From the NCBI GenBank assembly GCA_041394725.1, contig JAWKHR010000014.1, forward strand, positions 73,410 to 137,409: 64,000 bases of DNA, in the 5' to 3' direction. This document shows positions 33,056 to 41,317 of the stretch, one piece after another (position 1 is the first letter of the stretch; each line of letters begins with the position of its first letter). This DNA is from JAWKHR01 sp041394725 (lineage in GTDB: Bacteria > Acidobacteriota > Vicinamibacteria > Vicinamibacterales > SCN-69-37). A program made the translations under genes and the position numbers. The notes beneath the pieces are model-generated. The model made no database searches. It was not told the origin of the DNA and was given only the letters and a program-made list of their open reading frames with translations.

Positions 33056-34782
33056 CACCTGCCGCCTCCGCCCGCCGCGACGTCCTTGAGCACCCAGCCG
33101 TCCGGGTCGATCGCGACGGCGCCGGCCGGCCGCGCGTCGAAGGCGAAGCGGAACGTGTCCTCGGCCGTGGCCGACGTGGCCGGGCGGCACGTCCGATCCG
33201 TGCCGCTGCCCCAGCAGAGCGCGAGCGGCACGCGGAACCGCGGCCACGCGGCCTTCTGCACCTGGCGCAGCGTCACGATCATCTGCCCGCCGCCGCCCGT
33301 GGCGTCCGGCTCCCAGCGCTCGGCCGCCTCGAACACCGGGTAGCCCGGCTGGTGCAGCCACTGCGCGAAGAACCAGCCCAGGTCGCGCCCCGACGCGGAC
33401 TCCATCGCGGCGCGCAGCGCGTCGCTCAGCACGGCCTGGTGCAGGTTCGCGCGATAGTACGCGCGGATGCCGCGGAAGAACGCCTCGTCGCCGAGGAGCC
33501 CGCGCAGCATGTGGAGCACCCAGCCGCCTTTCTGGTAGCTGTTGCGGTTGAGGAGCGCGAACAGGTCCGTCACCGACGGATCCACCAGCGGGCGATTCGA
33601 GTCCTCGGACTTCAGCACGGTCTGCCGGTCGGCCTCCATGAGCGCGCGGAACGCGTCCTCGCCGTCGGTGGCCTCGAAGAACTGGTGGCCGAAGTAGGTG
33701 GCGAAGCCCTCCGAGAGCCACAGGTGGTGCCAGTCCGCCTCGGTCACCGCGTCGCCGAACCACTGGTGCGCGATCTCGTGGGCGACCGTGCCTTCCATGC
33801 TGCGACCGGAGGCGATGCCGCGCTCGCTGTAGAAGATCGCCGACGCGTTCTCCATGCCGCCGAACCTGGTGGCCGACTGCACGTTGGCGAGCTTCTCGAA
33901 CGGATAGTCGCCGATCGTCTCGACGAAGTGATCCACCATCTGCGCCGCGCGCCGGAACGACGGCACGGCCTTGTCGGCGTCCTCCGGAAAGATCCAGGTG
34001 GTCACGTCCACGCAGCCGTCCGGCCGGCGCGACGCCGGCGCGCGGCCGCAGGCCGCCAGCCCCACCGACCGCACGTCGAACGCCGCCGCGCCGACGACCA
34101 TGTTGTAGGACGAGATCGGCTCGTCCACTTCCCAGACCCACGTGCGGCGGTCGCCCGCGGGCCCGATGGCATCCGGCGGCGTGGGGCCGGCCTCGGTGAC
34201 GAGGCGGCCGTTGGCGATCACCCGCCAGTCGGCGGGCGCGTGCACGGTGAATCGCACCGTGGCCTTGTCGGCGGGATGATCGACGCTCGGCAGCCAGAAG
34301 CGCGTGCGGTTCGGCCAGTTGTCCACGAACGCCGACCGCTGCCCGTGCACGTTCGCGCGGAGGATGAGCCCGTCGTCCGGCGTGCCCTGGTACTCGACGG
34401 TGACGCGGGCGTGCCGCCCGGCGCGCGCGTTCGGCAGCGCGACGCGCAGCACGCCCGCCGCGTAGTCGTAGGGCGTCTCGCGCCCGTCCACCAGCAGGCG
34501 CGTGACCGCGAGGCCCGTGAAGTCCAGCGGCAGCGACGCGCCGTCCGCCGTGATCGCGACGTCGATCGACGCGCGACCGGCGAACGTGTCCGCCTCCCGG
34601 GCGAGGGCGATCTCCACGTCGTAGTGGCGAACGTCGATGCCGGGCGCGTACGGACCGGGCGCGGGCGCGACCCCGGCGGTGATGGGCGCGGGTTCCTGCG
34701 GCGCCGGCGCCTGGCGGGCGGCCAGACCGGCGCGCCCGGGCGCGAGCAGAACGATGAGCAGCGCGAGTCGAAGGGCACGCAC
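33055..34782 (-). CDS. M1-family zinc metallopeptidase
   Basis: This exported aminopeptidase-type enzyme is 575 aa long. The N-terminal beta-saddle domain is followed by the catalytic domain with GMEN (309-312) for N-terminus recognition, HEIAHQW (His335, His339) and the distal Glu358 in WLSEGFATYF. These are the zinc ligands and general base of gluzincins. The tail has no large helical domain, so it is shorter than E. coli PepN. I prefer GTG 34782: the signal peptide then starts VRALRLALLIVLLAPGRAGLAARQ with GGGGGTGG upstream. ATG 34809 would add nine residues. It is followed directly by the mono-heme gene. Confidence 0.92.
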   Translation of the reverse strand: MRALRLALLIVLLAPGRAGLAARQAPAPQEPAPITAGVAPAPGPYAPGIDVRHYDVEIALAREADTFAGRASIDVAITADGASLPLDFTGLAVTRLLVDGRETPYDYAAGVLRVALPNARAGRHARVTVEYQGTPDDGLILRANVHGQRSAFVDNWPNRTRFWLPSVDHPADKATVRFTVHAPADWRVIANGRLVTEAGPTPPDAIGPAGDRRTWVWEVDEPISSYNMVVGAAAFDVRSVGLAACGRAPASRRPDGCVDVTTWIFPEDADKAVPSFRRAAQMVDHFVETIGDYPFEKLANVQSATRFGGMENASAIFYSERGIASGRSMEGTVAHEIAHQWFGDAVTEADWHHLWLSEGFATYFGHQFFEATDGEDAFRALMEADRQTVLKSEDSNRPLVDPSVTDLFALLNRNSYQKGGWVLHMLRGLLGDEAFFRGIRAYYRANLHQAVLSDALRAAMESASGRDLGWFFAQWLHQPGYPVFEAAERWEPDATGGGGQMIVTLRQVQKAAWPRFRVPLALCWGSGTDRTCRPATSATAEDTFRFAFDARPAGAVAIDPDGWVLKDVAAGGGGR

Positions 34783-34837
34783 GTCGGGACCACCCCCGGC
34801 GCCTACCATACCGAATTCCCGGGCGGCCCGTCAGGCG

Positions 34838-35539
34838 TCAGCCGATCGCCACCGTCGCCGCCGCCCACCCCGCCGGATCCTGGTCCGATCGATACACGCG
34901 ATCGAGATCGACGACGAGCGCGCCCTGCTCGAGGCGGATGCCGAAACGGTCCATGTTCCGTGTGGCGCGGCCCGACGTGTAGACGCCGTCCGGCTGGTAC
35001 TTCGAGTCGTGCTTCGTGCACTGGAACCGGTGGTCGCCCTCGTACCACTTCACCGCGGCGTTCTGGTGGGGGCACGACAGCGCGAACGCGTACGCGTGGC
35101 CCGCCGATCGCACGAGGATGACCGCCGCGGCCCGGTCCACCTGCACCGCATCGGTCGCGGGCAGTGGATAGCTCCGCTCCTCCCCCACGTCGCTCGCGGT
35201 GCCCGTGACGACGGTCATCGGCAGGGCGCGCAGGTCTCCGGGCAGCAGGGCCAGCGCGCCGATGGTCCAGGCCACGCAGCTGGCGGCTCGGGCGATGAAC
35301 TCGCGGCGCCCCTGGGTCAGGGGACCGTGGGGGGCCTGGGGGACGTGGGGAAAGCCGGGGCCATGGGGCACGTGGGGCGACGGGGGGACGTGGGGAGAGC
35401 TGGGGCCATGAGGCACGTGGGGCGACGGGGGGACATGGGGAGAGCTGGGGCCATGAGGCACGTGGGGCGACGGGGGGACGAGGGGAGAGCGGGCGATGTG
35501 TGAAGACACGGCTTCGTGGGTCGGGCGGATCTTGTTCAT
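34838..35539 (-). CDS. Tat-exported Rieske [2Fe-2S] protein with repeat-derived N-terminus
   Basis: This 233-aa protein has a C-terminal Rieske domain. Cluster ligands are Cys156/His158 (SCPHQN) and Cys174/His177 (QCTKHD), each followed by the usual Gly/Tyr-rich loop. Residues 77-105 form a twin-arginine signal (GRREFIARAASCVAWTIGALALL), so it folds before export. Unusually, about 75 residues lie before the Tat signal. Most are 15-residue repeats (SPHVPHGPSSPHVPP, three copies) encoded by the 45-bp repeats at 35357-35491. The Rieske protein probably transfers electrons together with the two membrane proteins encoded next to it (gaps of 21 and 1 bases). No cytochrome b is present. Confidence 0.9.
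   Translation of the reverse strand: MNKIRPTHEAVSSHIARSPLVPPSPHVPHGPSSPHVPPSPHVPHGPSSPHVPPSPHVPHGPGFPHVPQAPHGPLTQGRREFIARAASCVAWTIGALALLPGDLRALPMTVVTGTASDVGEERSYPLPATDAVQVDRAAAVILVRSAGHAYAFALSCPHQNAAVKWYEGDHRFQCTKHDSKYQPDGVYTSGRATRNMDRFGIRLEQGALVVDLDRVYRSDQDPAGWAAATVAIG
35357..35491. repeat. Three 45-bp G-rich tandem repeats within the Rieske gene
   Basis: Copies at 35357-35401, 35402-35446 and 35447-35491 differ at only a few positions. Each starts GGGGCCATG and contains CACGTGGGGCGACGGGGGGAC. A degenerate extra part reaches left to about 35310. The unit is a multiple of three and stays open on the minus strand as Pro/His/Ser-rich protein repeats. It is clearly related to the units at 14281-14578. 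Confidence 0.9.
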
Positions 35540-35560
35540 GGCGGATCGATCAGGCCTTTC

Positions 35561-36043
35561 TCAGATGTTCGGGAGGGCGGCACCAAGGAGGGTGGTCAGC
35601 GTCCACAGCGCCAGGCTCGCGATGGCGCCGCGTCGAAGCCGCGACCAGGCGACGGGGCTGCCGTGGTCGGCGGCGTGGCCGGCGCGGACGAGGAGCGCGC
35701 CGTTCACGAAGAGCGCGCCGATCAACGCCATCTTCGTCCAGAAGACACGCGAGCCGACGTAGGTCTCGAAGTCCGCGGCGAGCAGCAGCACGCCGCTGAT
35801 CAGGAGGACGCCGAGGCTCAGGACGACCAGGCGATGCGTGCGCTGGAACTCGGCGAGGTGACGCGCCCGGCCGGCGGCGTCCGCGCGGCCGGCCACGAGC
35901 GTCGCGCGGTCGGCGACGATCGCCGCGCCGCCGCCGGTCACGAGCGCGCCGACGTGCGCGAACCCGACGAGCGTGCGCAGTGAGGCGGAGTTGCCGTAGA
36001 TCGACGACCACGCGTCCATCAGGTGCACGAGCGCGGTCGGCAT
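35561..36043 (-). CDS. Four-helix membrane protein, Rieske-operon member
   Basis: This 160-aa protein has about four membrane helices: LRTLVGFAHVGALVTGGGAAIV, HRLVVLSLGVLLISGVLLLAA, VFWTKMALIGALFVNGALLV and GAIASLALWTLTTLLGAALP. Histidines near helix ends (FAHVGAL, RTHRLVV) could bind heme b, but that is a guess. It sits between the Rieske gene (21-base gap) and another membrane-protein gene (1-base gap) on the same strand, so the three probably form an electron-transfer unit. Confidence 0.75.
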   Translation of the reverse strand: MPTALVHLMDAWSSIYGNSASLRTLVGFAHVGALVTGGGAAIVADRATLVAGRADAAGRARHLAEFQRTHRLVVLSLGVLLISGVLLLAADFETYVGSRVFWTKMALIGALFVNGALLVRAGHAADHGSPVAWSRLRRGAIASLALWTLTTLLGAALPNI

Positions 36044-36044
36044 C

Positions 36045-36755
36045 TCACTTGCCCCCGATCAGCATGACGAGGTAGCCGACCGTGGCCAGGCTGATCGACG
36101 TGAACGCCATGGCGCGGTGCGCGGACCGCGACCCGCCCTCGCCGCCCTCACCGAATTCGCGTTCGTGCCCAGGCCCGAGCGCGGCCGTGGCGAGGAACCC
36201 GGCATCGGCGGCCAGCATGAGGAGGCCGTGCGCCATGCGGCGCGTGCGCCCGTTCGGGTCCTTGCGCGCCTCGACCAGGTTCCAGACGCCGGTCACGGTG
36301 TTGACCGCGAAGAGCCCGCCCATCGCGCCCGCGATCGCCAGGTGCGCGTCGCGCTTGCCCGGCGTCGGGTTGTTGTAGAGGGACTGGCCGACGAACGCCT
36401 CGGCGGCAAACAGCGGCAGCGTGGCGAAGCTCGCGTAGCGGTGGATCTTCGCGCGGGTGCGATACGCGTCGGAGTACTCGACGACGACGGGCCGGGCCTG
36501 GATGACCGAGGCCGGCGGCGCCGCGTCGATCGAGGCGAACGTCGCGTGCAGGTCCGGTCGGGCTGGCGCCGGCAGGTCAGCGGCGGCGGCGATCGCGGCG
36601 ATGCCGTCCGGAGCCGGCGCCGCGGCCGGCAGGAAGCTGACCGGCAGCCGAACCAGGTCGCCGGCGGCCGACTGCGCCGCCGCCCGGCCCGGAGTCGTGA
36701 GGATCAAGGTGAAGACGAGGAGGATGGATGAGGCAAGGACGGTTCGTGTACGCAT
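36045..36755 (-). CDS. Exported/membrane protein, Rieske-operon member
   Basis: This protein of 236 aa starts with MRTRTVLASSILLVFTLILTTPGRAAAQ, a clear signal peptide, which fixes the ATG at 36755 rather than the longer reading. A periplasmic Ala/Pro-rich part (residues 30-95) is followed by about four helices. HRYASFATLPLFAAEAFVGQSLY and HLAIAGAMGGLFAVNTVTGVWNLVEA come first, then RRMAHGLLMLAADAGFLATAALG and AHRAMAFTSISLATVGYLVMLIGG. Histidines at helix starts resemble b-type cytochrome ligands, but the family is not recognised. It is the first gene of the Rieske operon. Confidence 0.75.
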   Translation of the reverse strand: MRTRTVLASSILLVFTLILTTPGRAAAQSAAGDLVRLPVSFLPAAAPAPDGIAAIAAAADLPAPARPDLHATFASIDAAPPASVIQARPVVVEYSDAYRTRAKIHRYASFATLPLFAAEAFVGQSLYNNPTPGKRDAHLAIAGAMGGLFAVNTVTGVWNLVEARKDPNGRTRRMAHGLLMLAADAGFLATAALGPGHEREFGEGGEGGSRSAHRAMAFTSISLATVGYLVMLIGGK

Positions 36756-36896
36756 ACCTGGAGGACCACCGACTGCATACCCTGTTCCAGATCGAACGGC
36801 CGGCGCGGGACCCGCGCGGCTGAAACCGGGCCGAAACGGTCCGATTCGTGACGCGGACAATCCGGCACCGCGGCGTGCTGGCGCGAGGACAGCGCG

Positions 36897-36918
36897 CCGG
36901 CGGCGACGACGCCGCCGG
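36897..36918. other. GC hairpin in the divergent intergenic region
   Basis: CCGGCGGCG (36897-36905) pairs perfectly with CGCCGCCGG (36910-36918) around ACGA. It lies between the divergent Rieske operon and the outer-membrane-protein gene, where a terminator is not expected. It could be an operator or mRNA leader structure. Further right, TGGATGTAAAGAGAACGCTAA (36932-36952) is the only AT-richer stretch in the gap. Confidence 0.3.
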
Positions 36919-37025
36919 GTCCGGCCGGCCGACTGGATGTAAAGAGAACGCTAAATCCGGCCCCCGACCGCCCCGGGACCCCGGACTCACGCAACTTCGC
37001 GGATGGCGGACGCGTCGTACGCGGC

Positions 37026-37661
37026 ATGTCCAACGTGCGTCGCGTCACCGTGGTTCTCGTCCTTCTCTTCCTGGTCGCGCTGCCGGCGTCGGCCGCCGCG
37101 CAGTCCCGGCCCCGTCTCTTCCAGGGGCTCTACGCCGGTCTCGACGTCGGCCGTCAGAACATCATCGGCGGCGCCCTCGTGGGCGGCGTCGACACGCTGG
37201 CGCAGGCGTCACGCGCCACGGTCGCCGTGCCGATTGGCGCCCGTCTCCAGCTGCCGATCGGCCTCGTCGTCGGGGCCGAGTTCGCGTTCGGGTTCGAGGA
37301 CGGCGACCTGCGCCTGGAGGAACCGGGGCTGACGGTGGACTACCGCAATGGCCGTCATCGGCGGCTGGGCGGCACGCTCGGCTACGTGGTCGGCGCCGCC
37401 CGGCGCACGTTGATCCTGGGCTACGTCTCGGAGACCACGCGGACGTTCGACGTCACGATCGCGACCGCGACGTCCATCGTCGCGCAGCGGGATGAACAGG
37501 GACTGCTGCGGTATGGCCTGGGCGCCGAGCGGCACCTCGTCGGCCGGTTCTCGCTGCGTGCGACCGTCGGCTCGTCGCGCGCCGACTTCGGCGGTCGTCG
37601 GACCAACATCACGCCGATGAAACCGCTGGACGTCTCGGCGGGGATCTACATCCGCTTCTGA
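37026..37661 (+). CDS. Small outer-membrane beta-barrel protein
   Basis: This 211-aa protein is predicted to insert in the outer membrane. The signal peptide is VTVVLVLLFLVALPASAAAQ. Alternating strands follow, such as LYAGLDVGRQNIIGGAL, ARLQLPIGLVVGAEFAFGF, LGGTLGYVVGAARRTLILGYVSETT and FSLRATVGSSRADFG. The chain ends in a terminal Phe (AGIYIRF), the BAM recognition signal. Length and pattern fit an eight-stranded OmpA/OmpW-like barrel. Ligand or function is unknown. Confidence 0.8.
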   Translation: MSNVRRVTVVLVLLFLVALPASAAAQSRPRLFQGLYAGLDVGRQNIIGGALVGGVDTLAQASRATVAVPIGARLQLPIGLVVGAEFAFGFEDGDLRLEEPGLTVDYRNGRHRRLGGTLGYVVGAARRTLILGYVSETTRTFDVTIATATSIVAQRDEQGLLRYGLGAERHLVGRFSLRATVGSSRADFGGRRTNITPMKPLDVSAGIYIRF

Positions 37662-37692
37662 GCGCGCGGACGCCTCGGCGCACGCTCGGGAG

Positions 37693-38472
37693 CTAGCGCG
37701 TGACCTCGGACTGCTGGCCGGACGTGCCTGCCTGCGGGGCGTGACAGCTGAGACACAGCCGCACGCCCGCGCGCCGCAAGTACTCGAGGAGTGCCAGGAC
37801 GAAGAGCGCCGCGCCCGCCATCTCCAGGATCTCCTGCGTCGTCCACAGCGCCGAGTACGCGAGGCGTTCCGTGTCGAACCGCGCGGCCCACGCCGCTTCG
37901 GCCAGCTCGAGGAGGAGCGCGCCGCCGAAGTAGACGGCCACGGCGACCGTCATCCGGCGGCGGATCGGGCGCGGCAACGTCCGCCAGAACGGCACGAACC
38001 ACCAGATGAGCAGGCCGAGCACGACGGCACCCGGTCCAATCCAGGCGTAGTAGACGTACCAGGGCACTTCGCCGGAGGGAAGGAACCGCATCACCACCAG
38101 CGCCGGCAGCGTCTCGTGAATCATCGCGGTCTCGTCGAGGGACATCAGGACGAGGACGCCGGCCAGCGCCGCCCACTGCCCGGCGAACGACCGATCCTGA
38201 CGCGCCGGGAGCAGCGCGATCGTGCCGGCGAGGACGCCGGCGGCGAGCAGCAGGACCGACGAGAACCACGTCGGGACGTTGGCCTCCTGGCCGAGGCCGA
38301 AGAGCCTGACCAGGCCGAACACCACGTCGTGGCCGAACTCGAGACGCGCGATCTCCCCCGCGGAACCGAGGACGACGAGCGTGCCGATCGCCACGACGAG
38401 CAGTATCGCCAGTCGTCGCCGTCCGTCCGCGGAGACTCGCATCTCGAGCTGCGAGACACGATCGTCGGGCAC
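37693..38472 (-). CDS. Multi-helix membrane protein with C-terminal CXXCH
   Basis: This 259-aa integral membrane protein has about six to seven helices, from LAILLVVAIGTLVVLGSAG to EILEMAGAALFVLALLEYL. The motif LMSLDETAMIHETLPALV in the third or fourth helix (acidic D-E...H-E) recurs in an uncharacterised membrane family and may hold a metal or act as an active site. The last 20 residues contain CLSCHAPQAG, a c-type heme motif. With an even number of helices it would face the cytoplasm, where heme attachment does not occur, so the topology needs proof. No operon partner; it is divergent from the GntR gene. Confidence 0.75.
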   Translation of the reverse strand: MPDDRVSQLEMRVSADGRRRLAILLVVAIGTLVVLGSAGEIARLEFGHDVVFGLVRLFGLGQEANVPTWFSSVLLLAAGVLAGTIALLPARQDRSFAGQWAALAGVLVLMSLDETAMIHETLPALVVMRFLPSGEVPWYVYYAWIGPGAVVLGLLIWWFVPFWRTLPRPIRRRMTVAVAVYFGGALLLELAEAAWAARFDTERLAYSALWTTQEILEMAGAALFVLALLEYLRRAGVRLCLSCHAPQAGTSGQQSEVTR

Positions 38473-38585
38473 GGGCTGCCTCCTGTCCTGGCCGGGGTCG
38501 TGGGGATGATACTCCCATGCAGCATGCGTGACGACGGCGTGACCACCACCACCGTGGCGGACCGGCCGCCGCGGAGCCTTGACAC

Positions 38586-38610
38586 ACTGTGATTATCGTA
38601 TATATACAGT
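38586..38610. promoter_or_regulatory. GntR operator/promoter
   Basis: ACTGT (38586-38590) and ACAGT (38606-38610) bound an AT-rich core, GATTATCGTATATAT, with TATATA-like -10 sequence. It lies 4 bases from the GntR ATG at 38615, a position and shape typical of YtrA-type operators with autorepression. Confidence 0.55.
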
Positions 38611-38614
38611 AGTC

Positions 38615-39046
38615 ATGGCTCGCGAGGAGCCGCGCCTGTCGCTGCCGCCCATTTCGCCGGCAGCACCGGGCGCGCTCTACCAGCAGATCGTGGACGGCCT
38701 GAAGCGCGAGGTCAGTGAGGGCCGGCTCGCGCCCGGCTCGCCCCTCCCGTCGTTCCGGGGCCTCGCCGAGCAGCTGCTCGTGTCCGTCATCACCGTCAAG
38801 CGCGCGTACGAGGAACTCGAGCGCGAGGGCCTGATCTTCCGCCGCCAGGGGCTCGGAACCTTCGTGGCGGAGGCCGCCGCCGAGCGCAGTCGAGAGTCCA
38901 AGCAGGCCCGCGCGCGAGAGCTGCTGCTCGAAGCCGTCCGCGAAGCCTCGGAAGCCGGCCTGTCGAGCCGCGAGATCGTGCAGCTGCTGCGGGCCGTACT
39001 GCCGCGCACGCGCGAAAGGACCAGCCATGCCGCCAGCCGCCGTTGA
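38615..39046 (+). CDS. GntR-family regulator, YtrA type
   Basis: This 143-aa regulator has an N-terminal GntR winged helix and only a short helical tail. ALYQQIVDGLKREVSEGRLAPGSPLPSFRGLAEQLLVSVITVKRAYEELEREGLIFRRQGLGTFV shows the LPS-R-LA and TVKRAY-EL-EG signature. The C-terminal helix (RARELLLEAVREASEAGLSSREIVQLLRAVLP) is characteristic of YtrA-type members, which repress adjacent ABC transporter operons. ATG 38615 follows the ACTGT-N15-ACAGT site. The ATPase gene starts 20 bases before the end of this gene, so the operon is regulator-ATPase-permease. Confidence 0.92.
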   Translation: MAREEPRLSLPPISPAAPGALYQQIVDGLKREVSEGRLAPGSPLPSFRGLAEQLLVSVITVKRAYEELEREGLIFRRQGLGTFVAEAAAERSRESKQARARELLLEAVREASEAGLSSREIVQLLRAVLPRTRERTSHAASRR

Positions 39047-39899
39047 GATTCGCGGCCTCGTCAAGCGATTCAGGCGCTTCACCCTCGGTCCGCTCGACCT
39101 GACCGTGCCCCGTGGCGCCATCTACGGCTTCGTCGGTCCGAACGGCGCCGGCAAGACGACGACGCTCGACCTGATCTTCGGCATGGGCGAGAACGATGCC
39201 GGCACAATCGCCGTGCTCGGACACGATCACCGGCGCGAGGAACTCGCGCTGCGGCGGCTGACGGGGTACGTGAGCCCCGAGCTCAACTTCCAGCCTTGGG
39301 GCCGCGTGAACGGCGCCATCCGGTTCGTCCGCGGGTTCTACCCGACCTGGGACGAGGCGTACTGCGAGCATCTCCTGGCGATGTTCCGGGTGGACCGCGA
39401 CGAGAAGATCCGCACGTTGTCGTTCGGCGCGCGGATCAAGCTGGCGCTCGTCCTGGCGCTGTCATGGAGGCCGCCGCTCCTGGTCCTCGACGAGCCGACC
39501 GTCGGCCTCGACGCGATCTCGAAGCAGTTGATCTTCACGGAGCTGCTCGGCGCCGTCCGCGACGAGGACCGCACCGTCCTCATCTCGTCCCATGGCATCT
39601 CGGACCTGGAGCGGTTCGCCGATCACGTCGGCATGATCAAGGACGGACGCCTCGTCTTCGAAGGCGCGATCGCCGACATCGTGGACCGCTACCGACTGGT
39701 CGACGCGACGACGAGCGGACGCGGTGCCGTGCCGGACCTCCCCGGCATCCTCGTCCAGCAGCGCGACGGCGATCGGTGCCGGCTCGTGATCGACCGTCGC
39801 GCGGCGTCACTCGATCAGCTGTCCGTGCACGGCATCCGGCCAATCGCCGACGTCGCCATGACGCTCGAGGACCTGTTCGTCGCGCTGGGGCGATCGTGA
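39027..39899 (+). CDS. ABC transporter ATP-binding protein
   Basis: This 290-aa ATPase has Walker A GPNGAGKT (37-44), a Q-loop region at ELNFQPWG, Walker B LLVLDEP (151-157) and the H-loop at SSHGIS. The signature motif reads LSFGA (131-135) instead of LSGGQ, a common variant in YtrB/CcmA-like exporters of this type. The C-terminal 80 residues (DIVDRYRLVDATTSG... onward) are an accessory domain. It is coupled to the GntR gene and to the permease (GTGA overlap), forming a putative ABC-2-type export complex of unknown substrate. Confidence 0.93.
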   Translation: MPPAAVEIRGLVKRFRRFTLGPLDLTVPRGAIYGFVGPNGAGKTTTLDLIFGMGENDAGTIAVLGHDHRREELALRRLTGYVSPELNFQPWGRVNGAIRFVRGFYPTWDEAYCEHLLAMFRVDRDEKIRTLSFGARIKLALVLALSWRPPLLVLDEPTVGLDAISKQLIFTELLGAVRDEDRTVLISSHGISDLERFADHVGMIKDGRLVFEGAIADIVDRYRLVDATTSGRGAVPDLPGILVQQRDGDRCRLVIDRRAASLDQLSVHGIRPIADVAMTLEDLFVALGRS

Positions 39900-41317
39900 A
39901 CGTCGTCGCGGTGCTCCTGTTCGACTGGCTTCGGCGCGCCAGGTCCGGCTACCTGCAGATGGGGTTGTTCCTCGCGGCCCTCTGGTTCGTGGCCGGGCTC
40001 GGCGGCAGCGACCCGCGCCTGATCCTGGCGATCACCCTGCTCGTGGCCGCGGGGCTCGGGCCGTTCGTGGCCCTCGGCGGCCTGCTGCCCAGGGAGGTCC
40101 TGCTGCTGCCGATCTCGGGCGAGGATCGCTGGCGCACGCAGTGGACCGCCGCATCGCTCCTCTCGGCGGCGTGGGCGGCGACGGCGCAGTCCATCGGCCT
40201 GATGGCGGCCTGGCTGGTTCGGCCCGGACAGCTCGGCTTCGGCGCGGTGACCGTCTGCATCGTGCTCGTCCTCGCGCAGGCAGGACTCGGCCTCGCCATC
40301 CTCCGCGGGCTGCCGGCCGTTGGTGCCTGGAGCACCCGCGTGCGGCGGCGCGCGGCCCGCCTCGGCACCGTCGGCGCGTCGCTCCTCGGCGGGCTCACGA
40401 TTCTCCTGATCCTCGTGGTGCCCTTCGCCGGCCTGGTGTTCTGGCGGGCGTTGCCGGTCGCATGGAACGAGTTCCCGCTGCCCGTGGCTGCCGCCACAGC
40501 CATCGGGTTGCTTCTGCTGGCCCGAAGTCGCGCCACGCCGGCGTTCAGGGCGAGGCCTGCCGGCGCGTCAACAGTCCACGCGTCAGGCCGATCGAACCGT
40601 CGGCCGGGGATCGATGTCCCGTTCGAAGGCGCGATGCGGCTGGTCGCTGCCGGCGGAATCAGGCTCGTCGCCGGCCTGACGACGGTGCTGGCGTTCGTCT
40701 GGCTGCTCGAGTCGGCCTGGTCGAGCCCTGGCAGCTTCATGGAGGAGGTTTTCTCCCCGTTCTCCGATGTCGTCCGGCCGCCGTTCATGGCGTTCGTGTT
40801 CGGAGCGATGTTGCTCCACGCCGCGCTGGGAGGTTTCGTCGGCGGTCGCAGCAATCCGGTCCTCGATCTCCTTCATCACCTGCGGGTCCTGCCGCTCTCC
40901 GGATGGCAGAGCGTCGCCCTGCTGCTGGGCTTCAGACTCGGTGGCTGGCTCCTGATCTGGGTGGAACTGCTGGCGGTTCACGTGATGGCGATCGGCGCAC
41001 CGGCGTCGCCGCGACTCGACTGGCTCATTCTGATCATCGGGTGTGACGCGATGGCGTTTGCGCTGACCCTGCGCTGGACCCTGACTTCGCGGATGGTGAT
41101 CGCGTTTCCGATGGGCGTCTTCCTGGCAGCGTCCTTCGCCAGTCTCATCGTCCTGCGTGCCACGGGAACGGCCGGCGCGGTCGAGATGGAGCGCCTGCTC
41201 ACGACGGCCATTGGCGTCATCACCTGGCTGCTCGGCGTCTGGATGCTCCGGCGCACGCTGTGGACGAGGAGCGCGTTGTACCACGCCCCGATCGCGACCA
41301 CACCGTCGGCGTCCTAG
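39896..41317 (+). CDS. ABC transporter membrane protein
   Basis: This 473-aa integral membrane protein starts at GTG 39896 (overlap GTGA with the ATPase stop). Many helices are predicted: GLFLAALWFVAGLGG, ILAITLLVAAGLGPFVALGGLL, LLGGLTILLILVVPFAGLVFW, LVAGLTTVLAFVWLLE, FMAFVFGAMLLHAALGG and others to ITWLLGVWMLR. It has no ATPase of its own and fits the ATPase encoded just upstream. It is not one of the ADOPs, lacking the MacB core and FtsX motifs. Confidence 0.82.
   Translation: MNVVAVLLFDWLRRARSGYLQMGLFLAALWFVAGLGGSDPRLILAITLLVAAGLGPFVALGGLLPREVLLLPISGEDRWRTQWTAASLLSAAWAATAQSIGLMAAWLVRPGQLGFGAVTVCIVLVLAQAGLGLAILRGLPAVGAWSTRVRRRAARLGTVGASLLGGLTILLILVVPFAGLVFWRALPVAWNEFPLPVAAATAIGLLLLARSRATPAFRARPAGASTVHASGRSNRRPGIDVPFEGAMRLVAAGGIRLVAGLTTVLAFVWLLESAWSSPGSFMEEVFSPFSDVVRPPFMAFVFGAMLLHAALGGFVGGRSNPVLDLLHHLRVLPLSGWQSVALLLGFRLGGWLLIWVELLAVHVMAIGAPASPRLDWLILIIGCDAMAFALTLRWTLTSRMVIAFPMGVFLAASFASLIVLRATGTAGAVEMERLLTTAIGVITWLLGVWMLRRTLWTRSALYHAPIATTPSAS

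Noticed and set aside
35357..35491. CRISPR array
   Set aside because: Units are contiguous 45-bp tandem copies without unique spacers and lie in a coding frame; no cas genes.
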